Positions 31,486 to 39,543 of a stretch of 64,000 nt of DNA are shown piece after piece. Numbering within the stretch: position 1 is the stretch's first letter; each line of letters opens with the position of its first letter. The stretch spans positions 252,193-316,192 of the forward strand of contig JACYUE010000001.1 in assembly GCA_014841595.1 (NCBI GenBank), in the 5' to 3' direction. Below the pieces are notes generated by a model. It was given only the letters and a program-made list of their open reading frames with translations, searched no databases and had not been told where the DNA came from. Made by a program: the position numbers and the translations under genes. Source of the DNA: Oxalobacteraceae sp. CFBP 8761. Lineage in GTDB: Bacteria; Pseudomonadota; Gammaproteobacteria; Burkholderiales; Burkholderiaceae_D.

Positions 31486-32750
31486 TCGCCGTCGACCTGC
31501 CTGACAAGCCGTCCATCGATTGGGACGACTGGCGCGCTCCGCTGCGCCAGTACACCGAGGCGACCGGGCTGGTGACGTCCGTCTACGACGCGACCGGCGT
31601 GCGCCGCATCGGGCCGCTGACCGGTTCGCGCATGTCGACCTTCCTCGCCGAGCAGTCGACGCTGTGGGCCGAGGACGGCCCCGGCACGGCGCTCGAGCGC
31701 AGCCTGGCGCGCGACGTTTGCCAGCAGGGTGCACCTAGAGCCAGCGACTTCAGCGAAGGCTTCTGCGTGCGCGCGTTGCCGCTGCTCTTGCACGGCAACG
31801 TGTATGGCGTGCTCGTGTTCGGCTGGCGCTTTGCCGATTTCAGCTCACCGCTGGCCTGCGAGCGTATCGGCCGGCAGATCGGCGTGTCGGGCCATCTGTT
31901 GTGGAGTGAAGTGCGGCTTGACGCGCCGGTCTCGGCGCAGCGCATGGCCACCTACGAAACCCTGCTGCTCACGCTCTCAAGCACGCTCGACCGGCAGCGC
32001 GAAACCATCGATGACCTGACGCGCGTGAACCGCACGCGCGAGCTGTTTTTGGCAACCGTCTCGCACGAGATGCGCACGCCACTGTCGGCGCTGTCGATGC
32101 GCATCGAACTGATGCTGCGCACGATTCCCGACCTGCCGGAGAAGGCCGTCAGCGGCCTGGAGTCGATGCGCGTGCACGTGCGCCAGGAGGCCGGCATGGT
32201 CGACGACCTGATCGACGCGGCGCGCACGCTGACCGGGCAGATGTCCATCGTGCGCAAGCCGATCGTGCTGGGGCAGGTGCTGCGCGAAGCCATCGCCACG
32301 GTGGAGCCGCACGCGCATGCCAAGCAGATCCTGATGCAGGTGACGCCTGCGGATTATGGCGCAGACATCCGCTTCGAGGCCGATGGGCAGCGGCTGCAGC
32401 AGGTGTGCTGGAATCTGCTGTTCAATGCGGTCAAGTTTACGCCGGTGGGTGGGGTGATTCGCATTGGTATCCGGCGCAGTGCCGGATGGGTAGAGATCGA
32501 TATCGCCGATTCAGGGCAGGGGATCGAGGCGGACGATTTACCGCACGTGTTTGGCGCGTTCAAGCTGCAGCAGCATGACAATGCGACCGGACTGGGACTG
32601 GGGTTGTATATCGCGCGGCGGATTGTGGAGCTGCATGAGGGGACGCTCAATGTCAGCAGTGAAGGACGGGGAAGGGGGGCGACGTTTGCGATTCGGTTAC
32701 CGGTGATAAGCACTGGGGTAGTGGCACTTGGCGATGCTGAGGTTAAATAG
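31482..32750 (+). CDS. Soluble sensor histidine kinase paired with KaiC-like ATPase
   Basis: 422 residues from a GTG start overlapping the ATPase stop. No TM segments. The N-terminal ~180 residues form a PocR/GAF-like sensory domain ('FCVRALPLLLHGNVYGVLVF' region). HisKA with His195 (TVSHEMRTP), then HATPase_c with NLLFNAVKFTP, DSGQGI and GLGLGLYIA. There is no receiver domain, and no response regulator gene is adjacent, so its output is trans. The pairing recalls KaiC-SasA logic, but the domains differ (inference). Confidence 0.9.
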   Translation: MIAVDLPDKPSIDWDDWRAPLRQYTEATGLVTSVYDATGVRRIGPLTGSRMSTFLAEQSTLWAEDGPGTALERSLARDVCQQGAPRASDFSEGFCVRALPLLLHGNVYGVLVFGWRFADFSSPLACERIGRQIGVSGHLLWSEVRLDAPVSAQRMATYETLLLTLSSTLDRQRETIDDLTRVNRTRELFLATVSHEMRTPLSALSMRIELMLRTIPDLPEKAVSGLESMRVHVRQEAGMVDDLIDAARTLTGQMSIVRKPIVLGQVLREAIATVEPHAHAKQILMQVTPADYGADIRFEADGQRLQQVCWNLLFNAVKFTPVGGVIRIGIRRSAGWVEIDIADSGQGIEADDLPHVFGAFKLQQHDNATGLGLGLYIARRIVELHEGTLNVSSEGRGRGATFAIRLPVISTGVVALGDAEVK

Positions 32751-32754
32751 CAAA

Positions 32755-32846
32755 CAAAACCGCGTTTCCTGGTAGGAGTGCGGGTTTTTAGCATCAGTCG
32801 AATGTGTGATGCGAGTAAGTGGTGCCCCGGGCTGGAATCAAAGCCT
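32755..32846 (-). repeat. Degenerate tRNA 3'-end plus terminator (island flank, left copy)
   Basis: Read on the minus strand, a tRNA-like 3' end (GATTCCAGCCCGGGGCACCA, 32820-32839) is followed by a degenerate GCGGGTTTT terminator (32755-32794). No 5' half with a matching acceptor stem is present, so this is a fragment. About 80% alike by eye to 36504-36596. Confidence 0.6.
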
Positions 32847-33344
32847 CTTGATAATCAATAATTTGCACATCGGACGCTTAATCATGCGTTGTCTCGAAAC
32901 ATAAAAGCGGTACAAATCTAGTACGTCATGCTAAATCTAGAACTGCGATCGGCTGCTTTCGAACCAGGATTGTGTAAAAACGCCCGATCGCCTTTTCAGC
33001 GGTCCTTTACCACTCTCGCCCTCAAGAAAACACCGTAGCGAGCGATCTAATAGGTCGAGTGTCGCTAAGCCGACAACAAAGTTGCGTCTTTAAACAGCCT
33101 TCACCCGAAGCAGAGCTTCGGCGGGACACGATCTGCCCTCGATCATACCTATTGGCGTGGAGGCTACCGCCATATCCCGGCATTGCTAGACTTCGTGCAC
33201 CTAGTCCAGGTAACGCACGCTGGAGCCTCGCGCGCTCACGGGACGCGGCAGCGTGCTCGAGATTAAAAAGGTGATATTAAAAACTCCGCCAATATCCCGT
33301 GCGCGAGGCGCTACCGCTGAGGAGTGTGGGCAAATGTGGCATGG
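32847..33344. other. Non-coding decayed stretch
   Basis: About 500 bp in which I see no gene with believable composition. The only notable structure is a hairpin CCGAAGC-aga-GCTTCGG near 33105-33121. Base composition shifts here from the GC-rich core to a mixed, lower-GC island. Confidence 0.4.
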
Positions 33345-33700
33345 CGGTTCTATCGCGTTGTTGATCAAACGACAGAATTTTCTTAGAACGACACTGTACT
33401 GCTCAAACCCGACGAATCATGCCTACCAGCGCAAAATTGTTCAGCAAACGACGTTGCTCATCGCCGTCAACCGCGAACTGGCACTTGCGGATCATGTTCA
33501 TCAGCTCGATGCCGGAAAATAAAGAGAGCACAGAGTGGAGCAGTTTGAAGTTGAGCATCGGCCTAGTCATCAGCTTGATGGCGCAATGGTCCTGCTCGAC
33601 GGTATTGTTGAGGTACCTGACTGGCGCACATGGATCAGTTCATTACGACCGGCGTCAATCATACTGATCGCGGCCTCGTTAGCACCGCTCTTGCACAACT
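33345..33700 (-). pseudogene. IS6-family transposase remnant (C-terminal part, frameshifted)
   Basis: The minus strand encodes the IS6 C-terminus: KSGANEAAISMIDAGRN, then after a one-base loss YLNNTVEQDH, RPMLNFKLLHSV and 'FSGIELMNMIRKCQ', ending at TGA 33403-33405. These are signature blocks of IS6/IS26-type DDE transposases. The usual R after DH is C here, and the frame breaks near 33618. Bases 33345-33369 (GGTTCTATCGCGTTGTTGAT...) look like the element's outer end. The N-terminal half and the other end are missing. Confidence 0.75.
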
Positions 33701-33784
33701 ACAGACTAATTCATAGCCCTATTTACTAAAAAATAACATAGCGTAGGACTTTACCTACATGTTACTGACTGTTACTATTTGGGG

Positions 33785-34969
33785 ATGAACCGTTCATTTT
33801 CCCTGTACCTAGACCTCCTGCGCTTTCTCGCGGCATTTGCCGTTTATATCTTCCATGCAAAACATTTTGCGAAGGTCAAAATTCCATTTGTAGGAAACTT
33901 GGGAAGCGAAGCTGTTATCGTCTTCTTCGTATTGTCAGGCTTATTAATTGCGACTGCAACCAGAAATCAACCAAAAGTAGGCGCCTTCGTCCGAGCTCGA
34001 CTGTCTAGGCTATGGTCAGTTACCATTCCAGCGCTTATGCTGACGCTATTGGCTGACATAGCAGGCCAATATCTTTCCATTGTTTCATATGATCCAATGC
34101 AGCCTTATTCAATCGTCAAATGGATATCATCTATTGGCATTAATGCACTATTTTTAAATCAGGTCTGGTATCTTAGTGTTTGGCCTGGTACGAATGGCCC
34201 ATTCTGGTCACTCTCATACGAGTTTTGGTACTACATGTTTTTCGCTGCGTTTGTGTATCTGAGAGGCAGTAGACGAATTGTGATATTGGCAATAACCATG
34301 CTAATCGCTGGACCGTTAATTCTCGGTGCATTTCCGGTTTGGCTTTTAGGGACTGCCGTATATTTAGCATTGGGCCGCAGCCCTGTTGCACAGTACCGAA
34401 AAGGCTGGGTGCTGTGGTTAGGTTCGTTTGCTGCAGCGTTTGCTTTCTCGTATTTCAACCTCCACAGCATACTTACAGGCGTGTTTCCGGGAGTGGCAGC
34501 AGAGACGCGTTGGGCAGTAAATTTCTGGCCCGCGAGTTATTTGATTGGCGCAATAATTGCAACTAACATTTACGGGTTTGCTTTAATGGGCAACAGCGTC
34601 AGTGAATCGTTAGAAAAAATTTCCACTTTCATACGTTTCGGTGCAAATATCAGCTTTGGTCTTTATTTATTTCACTACCCCTTAATGTATTTTACAAAAG
34701 CAGTCTTAATGGTACTTGGATTCGAGAGTGGGATAGTGTTCATCTCTTCAATCTTCATTGTGCCGTTTATGCTTTCGGCGCTTTTTGCAATCAAATGTGA
34801 GAAATATAAAGATTCCTTTTCCCACATAATCGATGTTGTAATTAGTTTTGTTTCTACACGACGTTCCAAATGGTCGCCAGAAAGAGCCGTTGGTGTTGAG
34901 GAATTGAGTAAAGATAATAAAATCATTGAAAAGGGAAACCTACTTCAACCGCACACTCCTTCCCAATGA
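33785..34969 (+). CDS. Acyltransferase family 3 (OafA/YrhL-like) membrane protein
   Basis: 394 residues from ATG 33785 with about ten hydrophobic segments. It opens with 'LDLLRFLAAFAVYIFHA' carrying the catalytic-type His, followed by 'AVIVFFVLSGLLIA' and RARLSRLW (the RxxR motif), diagnostic of AT-3 proteins that O-acetylate surface sugars at the inner membrane. Codon use is clearly AT-richer than the flanking chromosome, supporting horizontal acquisition. It sits alone between IS6-like fragments. Substrate likely LPS or exopolysaccharide (inference). Confidence 0.9.
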   Translation: MNRSFSLYLDLLRFLAAFAVYIFHAKHFAKVKIPFVGNLGSEAVIVFFVLSGLLIATATRNQPKVGAFVRARLSRLWSVTIPALMLTLLADIAGQYLSIVSYDPMQPYSIVKWISSIGINALFLNQVWYLSVWPGTNGPFWSLSYEFWYYMFFAAFVYLRGSRRIVILAITMLIAGPLILGAFPVWLLGTAVYLALGRSPVAQYRKGWVLWLGSFAAAFAFSYFNLHSILTGVFPGVAAETRWAVNFWPASYLIGAIIATNIYGFALMGNSVSESLEKISTFIRFGANISFGLYLFHYPLMYFTKAVLMVLGFESGIVFISSIFIVPFMLSALFAIKCEKYKDSFSHIIDVVISFVSTRRSKWSPERAVGVEELSKDNKIIEKGNLLQPHTPSQ

Positions 34970-34988
34970 AGGCGGAATAAAGATTGTG

Positions 34989-35003
34989 GCGTTGTTGATC
35001 AAA
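34989..35003. repeat. 15-bp IS6-end-like sequence, direct repeat of 33355-33369
   Basis: GCGTTGTTGATCAAA occurs at 33355-33369 and again here in the same orientation, 20 bp after the acyltransferase stop. It looks like a fragment of the same IS terminus, bracketing the acyltransferase gene. Confidence 0.6.
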
Positions 35004-35104
35004 GGACAACGCTTATTTTTTGATTGGCGTGATATGGGGCCGTTGCGATAGCTATCGACGATGCTATGCCAGTTACTCAAGGTTCGATCATGCCTGTAGC
35101 TAGT

Positions 35105-35290
35105 GTCAGGTCTGACATTTGGACACAGCCTCAGCTGTGCACGAGTCAAATGCAGCGTACGGGTTTATTTTTTGCCCCGGCTCCAGTGCTAGGTCACGGC
35201 ATTTTGAAAAGCTGAGATTTCCTCAGCTACACTCTTGAAAAGCAAGTGAGTTTGACTACATCAGATTGGTGTCCAGATGTCAGACCTGAT
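35105..35290. mobile_element. MITE-like 186-bp element with 22-bp terminal inverted repeats
   Basis: The left end GTCAGGTCTGACATTTGG.. (35105-35126) and the right end (35269-35290) are inverted repeats with two mismatches. There is no coding capacity inside. A further copy of one end lies at 35328-35350. Could be a non-autonomous element or paired REP-like units. Confidence 0.65.
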
Positions 35291-35327
35291 CCGGAGTGGG
35301 TGCCCTAGAAGACCAGGTGCAGGCGGG

Positions 35328-35350
35328 GTCAGGTCTGACATTTGGGCGCA
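35328..35350. repeat. Extra copy of the GTCAGGTCTGACATTTGG end
   Basis: Same orientation as the left terminus at 35105, 37 bp beyond the element's right end. Itself contains the small palindrome GTCAGGTCTGAC. Confidence 0.65.
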
Positions 35351-35580
35351 ACTTAGATTCACCCTATTCAACTACAGGGATTCAGTGTTTTTTACCACCT
35401 TCAACGATAAGCAACTTCATTTCGAAAGCCAATGCTTCTGTAGCGATGAAGTTAATAGGCGAACGAGTTTGACTGAACCAGAGTTCGTGTCCAAGTATCA
35501 AACCTAACCGCAAGATCCGATTCGGCCCCAAGTCCGATTGCTGCTTGCGTCAGTCAAGCCGACGGATAGTGATCTGCGGA

Positions 35581-36092
35581 TCAGTAGAATATTGAAAAGA
35601 TCTGCTTCCTAGTTTCTTTTAGAAATTTCGGATTAGGTTTTGCTGTCTTCATAACACAGCCACATGAAAAACCTGAGAGAGAGAGGAGCCAGAGTTTGAG
35701 TGCAATTCCACCAAGCACTAGAACTAAAAGAGAAATTTTCCACAAAAAACCCTCTGGCATCTTGCTATATATATTAACGCTGAACAAAGCATAGTTTTCG
35801 AGGGAATAGGAAAAGACACGCCAAGTGTAATATCCGATCGGAACAAGCGACAGCATACCCAAAAAAATATACCCCACCGACCTTTTCGCTGGGTCCTTGA
35901 ACGTGCAGGGCCAGAGCCATACTTCACCAAGTACTCAGCAAGATCCACGCTTTTCTTTTGCTCTATCTTCCAGTTGACCGTATTTTGATCATCTACGAGA
36001 AGAACGTTAGCCTGTTGCGTATCAGCGAGCGACTGCCCGTCTACGTAATGGCCGAACTGATTACGCGCGTCACTCATATTTTTCCATTTCAA
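35581..36092 (-). pseudogene. Frameshifted small membrane protein gene, unknown function
   Basis: Two overlapping minus-strand frames make one plausible protein of ~165 residues. The first frame (from ATG 36092) gives a soluble 'MKWKNMSDARNQFGHYV' start through KKSVDLAEYL; near 35930 the reading must shift to continue as GEVWLWPCTFKDPAKRS and two hydrophobic helices (GYIFLGMLSLVPIGYY and 'ISLLVLVLGGIALKLWLL'). The family is not recognised. Low GC, like the rest of the island. A sequencing error rather than true decay is possible. Confidence 0.45.
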
Positions 36093-36124
36093 GAAGCACG
36101 GAGTCAGTGTGGTAACGCCGAGAA

Positions 36125-36319
36125 TTAGTTAAATTTTCGAACCCAAGTAGACATCAGCATGCCGGTGAAATTAGTTGATGTCAACGAACTGGGCAACGCA
36201 GGCGTTTGAGCTTGCTGAGCTGACTTCGACGAAGCGGAAACGATCTCGCTTTTCGGTGATGGATTCTTGTCGGTTACGAAATCTCTCCGATGCGCATTGT
36301 CTCCTATCTGTACGTCCAT
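36125..36319 (-). CDS. Small hypothetical protein
   Basis: 64 residues, Ser/Thr-rich in the middle (SPKSEIVSASSKSAQQAQ), no recognised domain. AT-rich like the surrounding island and directly upstream of the broken membrane-protein gene on the same strand. A run of AGAGGAGG-like bases (revcomp of cctcctctt) lies ~10 nt before the ATG, which supports translation. Confidence 0.35.
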   Translation of the reverse strand: MDVQIGDNAHRRDFVTDKNPSPKSEIVSASSKSAQQAQTPALPSSLTSTNFTGMLMSTWVRKFN

Positions 36320-36503
36320 GAAACACGGACTACCTCCTCTTAAAAGAGAGTTTTTGACCTCAGAGTTTTAACTGGATCGCAAAGCGGTATAACGGCTTGC
36401 TCAGTGTTAGTAGTGCGGAGTGGGGCAGGTAGTGACGTTTGGAATTCGGTCAACCGTTGGAGAATAGCGCCATCCGTGCTTGATGATCCTGACGCCAGGT
36501 GGC

Positions 36504-36596
36504 AAAAAACCCGCACTTCCTGGGAAGATTGCGGGTTTTTAGCGTGATACGAATGCGTGATGCGAGTAGGTGGTGCCTCCGGCCGGAATCAGAAAT
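36504..36596 (-). repeat. tRNA 3'-end remnant plus bidirectional terminator (island/prophage flank)
   Basis: A strong hairpin with A- and T-runs on both sides (AAAAACCCGCA..TGCGGGTTTTT, 36504-36540) is followed by a minus-strand tRNA-like 3' end, GATTCCGGCCGGAGGCACCA (36571-36590). It is a diverged direct repeat of 32755-32846. It marks the right edge of the 3.7-kb island and/or the left attachment region of the prophage. No full tRNA can be folded here. Confidence 0.65.
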
Positions 36597-36701
36597 CCAT
36601 TAAAATCAAAGTGTTGCGAAGATTGTGCGTAAATTTTGAGTAATAAGATTATGCCAAGTAGTCTGACCCACTAAGCAGCGATTTAGCCAGAGACAACAAT
36701 C

Positions 36702-37676
36702 CTAAGGATTCGGAGTAGGAGCAGACCAGACAATTTCTGGCGCCTTCCCGCTAACATGGTAGCGAATTTCTTTAACTTTTTCTTTTGGCAATGATAGTGC
36801 AGCCTGCATCATGTTCTCTCGGTAATTTGGTTTTTCAAGTAGGGCGCCTATCTCTCGGCCTATGCGAGTAAATGCGATGAAAGTCCAGTGGCCAGGGAAT
36901 CCCTCATGGTGGAGAACGATGATAGATTGATTCTCGGCGTACATTGGTTGCCAAGCTGCAAGTTCTCCTACGACCGCTTCAAAGTCAGGAAGCATTCTGT
37001 CAGTCTCCGAGTCCGCAAGTAAGCCTGCCTCGATTAGTCGCCTCCATCGCATATATCCATCACCCCGTTTCCACTCGAGTGTGTAATCGACGCCACCACC
37101 AACGCTCTTTGACCAAGCCTGTACGAAATCACTTGCGATGCCTTGGTCTAGCTCACTAACGGCCCTCAATGTGGCGACTCCAAACGCGCCAGGGTGCAGT
37201 ATCTGTCCAGCAAGAATTCTTCCAAAAAGATCTTGAAGACGCTGTGACGAGGCATCTTCAGCGCCCCGCATGAACTGGTTCATCCAGTCATCATCTGGTG
37301 GAGAAGCCCCGTCATCTGCGGTTCCAGCTGCTGCCTCATCAGCGACGTGCTCAGCAGCTTTTTGAGCAACTGCCAACTTGTTTGTTACCTTGCGAATCGA
37401 ATCCGGTAGAAGAACTTGTGTTGCAGCTTGCATGACTAAAGGATCGTTACTACTTGTATTGGCCACCACCTTCGCCAGCGCGTTAGAGAGGTTCGATCTG
37501 GCTGTTGTCGTATCTTCGATTCCTTGAGCAATCTGCTTTAGTTTGGCAGCAGGGATGGACATTGCGCCACCAAGTAGTCGGCTTAGTGACTTAATAAAGG
37601 TGTTCTGTATCGGCTCTGGCACCATGCTCAGAGAGTCTTGAATCAGAGCTAACCCAGTCTGTTCCGAATCAGTCAT
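36702..37676 (-). CDS. DUF2806 domain-containing protein
   Basis: 324 residues from ATG 37676, with AGGGTGA ~8 nt upstream. The central stretch 'QLFGRILAGQI'-like (here LQDLFGRILAGQI), HPGAFGVATLRAVSEL and an acidic DDDWMNQFMRGAEDAS match my recollection of DUF2806 proteins, found sporadically in phages and islands with unproven function. The C-terminal half resembles a substrate or ligand-binding alpha/beta fold. Stand-alone gene with AT-richer codon use than the phage early genes, at the outermost left position of the prophage: an accessory or possible defence cargo gene (inference). Confidence 0.65.
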   Translation of the reverse strand: MTDSEQTGLALIQDSLSMVPEPIQNTFIKSLSRLLGGAMSIPAAKLKQIAQGIEDTTTARSNLSNALAKVVANTSSNDPLVMQAATQVLLPDSIRKVTNKLAVAQKAAEHVADEAAAGTADDGASPPDDDWMNQFMRGAEDASSQRLQDLFGRILAGQILHPGAFGVATLRAVSELDQGIASDFVQAWSKSVGGGVDYTLEWKRGDGYMRWRRLIEAGLLADSETDRMLPDFEAVVGELAAWQPMYAENQSIIVLHHEGFPGHWTFIAFTRIGREIGALLEKPNYRENMMQAALSLPKEKVKEIRYHVSGKAPEIVWSAPTPNP

Positions 37677-37780
37677 AGCCACTCACCCTATTGAAAAAAT
37701 CAGTGGCAAAGGCATGTGTTTGCCTCAGCCAAAATATTCCTATTGGAAATATTTGCAATTCACTAAATATATATGAAAAT

Positions 37781-38086
37781 CTAATTCTTGTCTTGGTATC
37801 GCGCCACCCATTGGATGACTTCCTTAGCCTTATACAGTGCTTGGCCGCGTGCTGAACGAGTCGAGGGTAACCGGATCGCTTTCGGGAAGTCTGGTAGACA
37901 GGCCATGCGCTCGCGTACAACTGACTCGCTGCGCTTGAGGTACGTCGCGATGGTTGCGATATCCCACAAGTCGATTTCGATTGGCAGTGCCGGCCTGAGT
38001 TGCTTTGCCAGCTCGGCGGCAAGTCGGGCGATCAGGTCGCTGTCGTTGTACATAGGTGAGCCTGCTGCGTCGATAGCGGTATTCAT
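37781..38086 (-). CDS. AlpA/excisionase-like helix-turn-helix protein
   Basis: 101 residues from ATG 38086 (GGGAGAG upstream). 'DLWDIATIATYLKRSESVVRERM' is a MerR/AlpA-type winged helix, followed by 'FPKAIRLPSTRSARGQALYKAKEVIQWV', the usual continuation in phage AlpA and Xis-like proteins. Last gene of the leftward early operon and nearest to the likely attachment region, a position expected for an excision or directionality factor. No integrase gene is seen in this window. Confidence 0.7.
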   Translation of the reverse strand: MNTAIDAAGSPMYNDSDLIARLAAELAKQLRPALPIEIDLWDIATIATYLKRSESVVRERMACLPDFPKAIRLPSTRSARGQALYKAKEVIQWVARYQDKN

Positions 38087-38097
38087 GCATTCTCTCC

Positions 38098-38334
38098 CTA
38101 GCGGCCGTCGAGCTGGGTGGCGCGTTTGTTCACCGCCGCTACTGCTTTGTCCATGATCTTCAATTGACGCTGCTGCTCCTTGTGGCAAATTTCTATGATC
38201 TTTCTCTTCGCGGCATTGTCGCCGCCCGATACAGTCCCGCCTTCAAGGAGTGCGACGACTGCCCCAAAGATGTTCAGATTGGACTTTGCGGTCATTGCGG
38301 TGTCAACGTCCTTGGCTGGGATTGGGTATGTCAT
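38098..38334 (-). CDS. Hypothetical early phage protein
   Basis: 78 residues, Lys/Ala-rich and helical ('AAKRKIIEICHKEQQRQLKIM'). ATG 38334 overlaps the upstream stop (TGATG), so it is coupled to the 254-residue protein before it. No recognised domain. Confidence 0.6.
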   Translation of the reverse strand: MTYPIPAKDVDTAMTAKSNLNIFGAVVALLEGGTVSGGDNAAKRKIIEICHKEQQRQLKIMDKAVAAVNKRATQLDGR

Positions 38335-39098
38335 CACGCACCTACCTTCGGCGCTGCGGCTTGCTGGGGCGTGGCTACTGGCTCCTGCTGTGCGGTGACA
38401 GCATGTTTAGCAATAGCGGCGACGATCTGCGAGGATGCTGTCCCAGTCATGGAGAAACCAGCCGCACGCAGCAAACGCTCAGCCTGCAGGAGCGCATGCA
38501 CCAGTTCGAGTGTCGTCGGCTCGGCCTGCTCCTGCGCTGATTGATGCGCGAGTGCTTTTGCAGCGGCGCGGATATGGCGAACGGTCAAGGTTCCCCGGTA
38601 ATCCTGCATGATGTGGTCCGTGTCGAAGTTGCCTTCAAACGGCTTGGCCAGTTTGGCAAAGGGGCGCAGCGCTTTCTCAAGTTTTCGATTATAAGAATCC
38701 CCTGCTGGCACTGTCGACGCTGGCTGGTTGGCGAGGGCAGCGCGAGCTTGTTCCTGGCACTTGGCGCAAAATCCTTCAGCCGGATCACAGTGTGTTGGTG
38801 GGACGGGCGGTGCGCCTTGTTCGGCGGCGAATAGCGCGATGACCGGCACGATGGGTCGTCCGTATTCTTTCGAGGCCGATTCGACTTGAGCGCGATTCTT
38901 GGACCAGATGATGACGTTGTCATCTTTGGCAAAGACCGCCCACGCGAACGCCTCGGCATGATGGGTATGTTCCATCGGTTGATGCTTCAGCAGCGCGGCG
39001 CGGTACTGGCCTGATGTCTGAAACGTCAATGCGTGGGAGTCGTCTGCGATCACTTCGCGCAATGACCTCTGCGTAGCAGTTGTTGATGGTTTCGTCAT
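38334..39098 (-). CDS. Hypothetical early phage protein with Cys motif
   Basis: 254 residues. Contains HCDPAEGFCAKCQEQA, a possible single Cys/His metal knuckle, and a C-terminal helical Ala/Gln-rich region. The N-terminal part has 'AEAFAWAVFAKDDNVIIWSK', as in small phage proteins of unknown role. ATGA overlap with the upstream gene. Function unknown. Confidence 0.65.
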   Translation of the reverse strand: MTKPSTTATQRSLREVIADDSHALTFQTSGQYRAALLKHQPMEHTHHAEAFAWAVFAKDDNVIIWSKNRAQVESASKEYGRPIVPVIALFAAEQGAPPVPPTHCDPAEGFCAKCQEQARAALANQPASTVPAGDSYNRKLEKALRPFAKLAKPFEGNFDTDHIMQDYRGTLTVRHIRAAAKALAHQSAQEQAEPTTLELVHALLQAERLLRAAGFSMTGTASSQIVAAIAKHAVTAQQEPVATPQQAAAPKVGA

Positions 39099-39352
39099 AC
39101 CGTTTTCCCTTCTTGGGCTGTGTGTTTAATTTGAATCTGGCTGCTGTCGATGGCCCCCGACTTGCCGGCCAAGTAGACGGACATCGAGATGCGCCCGCCG
39201 TCGCGGTTCGCTGTCAGGCAGGTGATGTATTGGTTCAAGCCCTGGTAGACCACTGGCCGGCAGCAGTGCATCGACTTGAGCAGCAGCAAGTGGTGCCTGT
39301 ACGACTCGACATCGTTCGGCTCGTCCTGGTTGTTCGGTACGGGCCCTGTCAC
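39095..39352 (-). CDS. Hypothetical early phage protein
   Basis: 85 residues from GTG 39352, chosen because AAGGAAG lies 5 nt upstream and the start overlaps the previous stop (GTGA). Contains 'NQYITCLTANRDGGRISMSV' and ends IQIKHTAQEGKTV. No known domain. Confidence 0.55.
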   Translation of the reverse strand: MTGPVPNNQDEPNDVESYRHHLLLLKSMHCCRPVVYQGLNQYITCLTANRDGGRISMSVYLAGKSGAIDSSQIQIKHTAQEGKTV

Positions 39353-39543
39353 CGTGCTTCCTTCACCTGGTTTGGCGTGCATAGCACGCACGCGGCGCAC
39401 GCGCCGTATTGCGTCAGCTGCTTGGCCGTGACGACCTTGCCACACGCGCACCGGCGACGACGCAGCGAGACAGGCGGTGTCGCTGCCGTGCGTTCGCGGT
39501 AAAGATCGGAGCTGATCCGGCTCGGGGTTCCCCAGCTGCTCAC
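39349..39543 (-). CDS. Small Cys-rich (zinc-ribbon-like) phage protein
   Basis: 64 residues from GTG 39543, which overlaps the DUF551 gene stop as GTGA. The C-terminal half, 'CACGKVVTAKQLTQYGACAA' followed by CVLC, looks like a small zinc ribbon (CxC..CxxC). A longer in-frame extension to 39657 would overlap the upstream gene heavily and is less likely. Confidence 0.55.
   Translation of the reverse strand: MSSWGTPSRISSDLYRERTAATPPVSLRRRRCACGKVVTAKQLTQYGACAACVLCTPNQVKEAR

Noticed and set aside
32820..32900. Possible complete tRNA on the minus strand
   Set aside because: The 3' end looks tRNA-like, but no upstream sequence pairs as the acceptor 5' strand (GCCCCGG expected), and the T-stem closing pair is broken.
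33253..33729. Plus-strand ORFs across 33253-33729
   Set aside because: They are antisense readings of the IS6 transposase remnant on the minus strand.
35277..35507. Plus-strand ORF starting within the MITE-like right end
   Set aside because: Runs through repeat sequence, no SD and no protein-like pattern.
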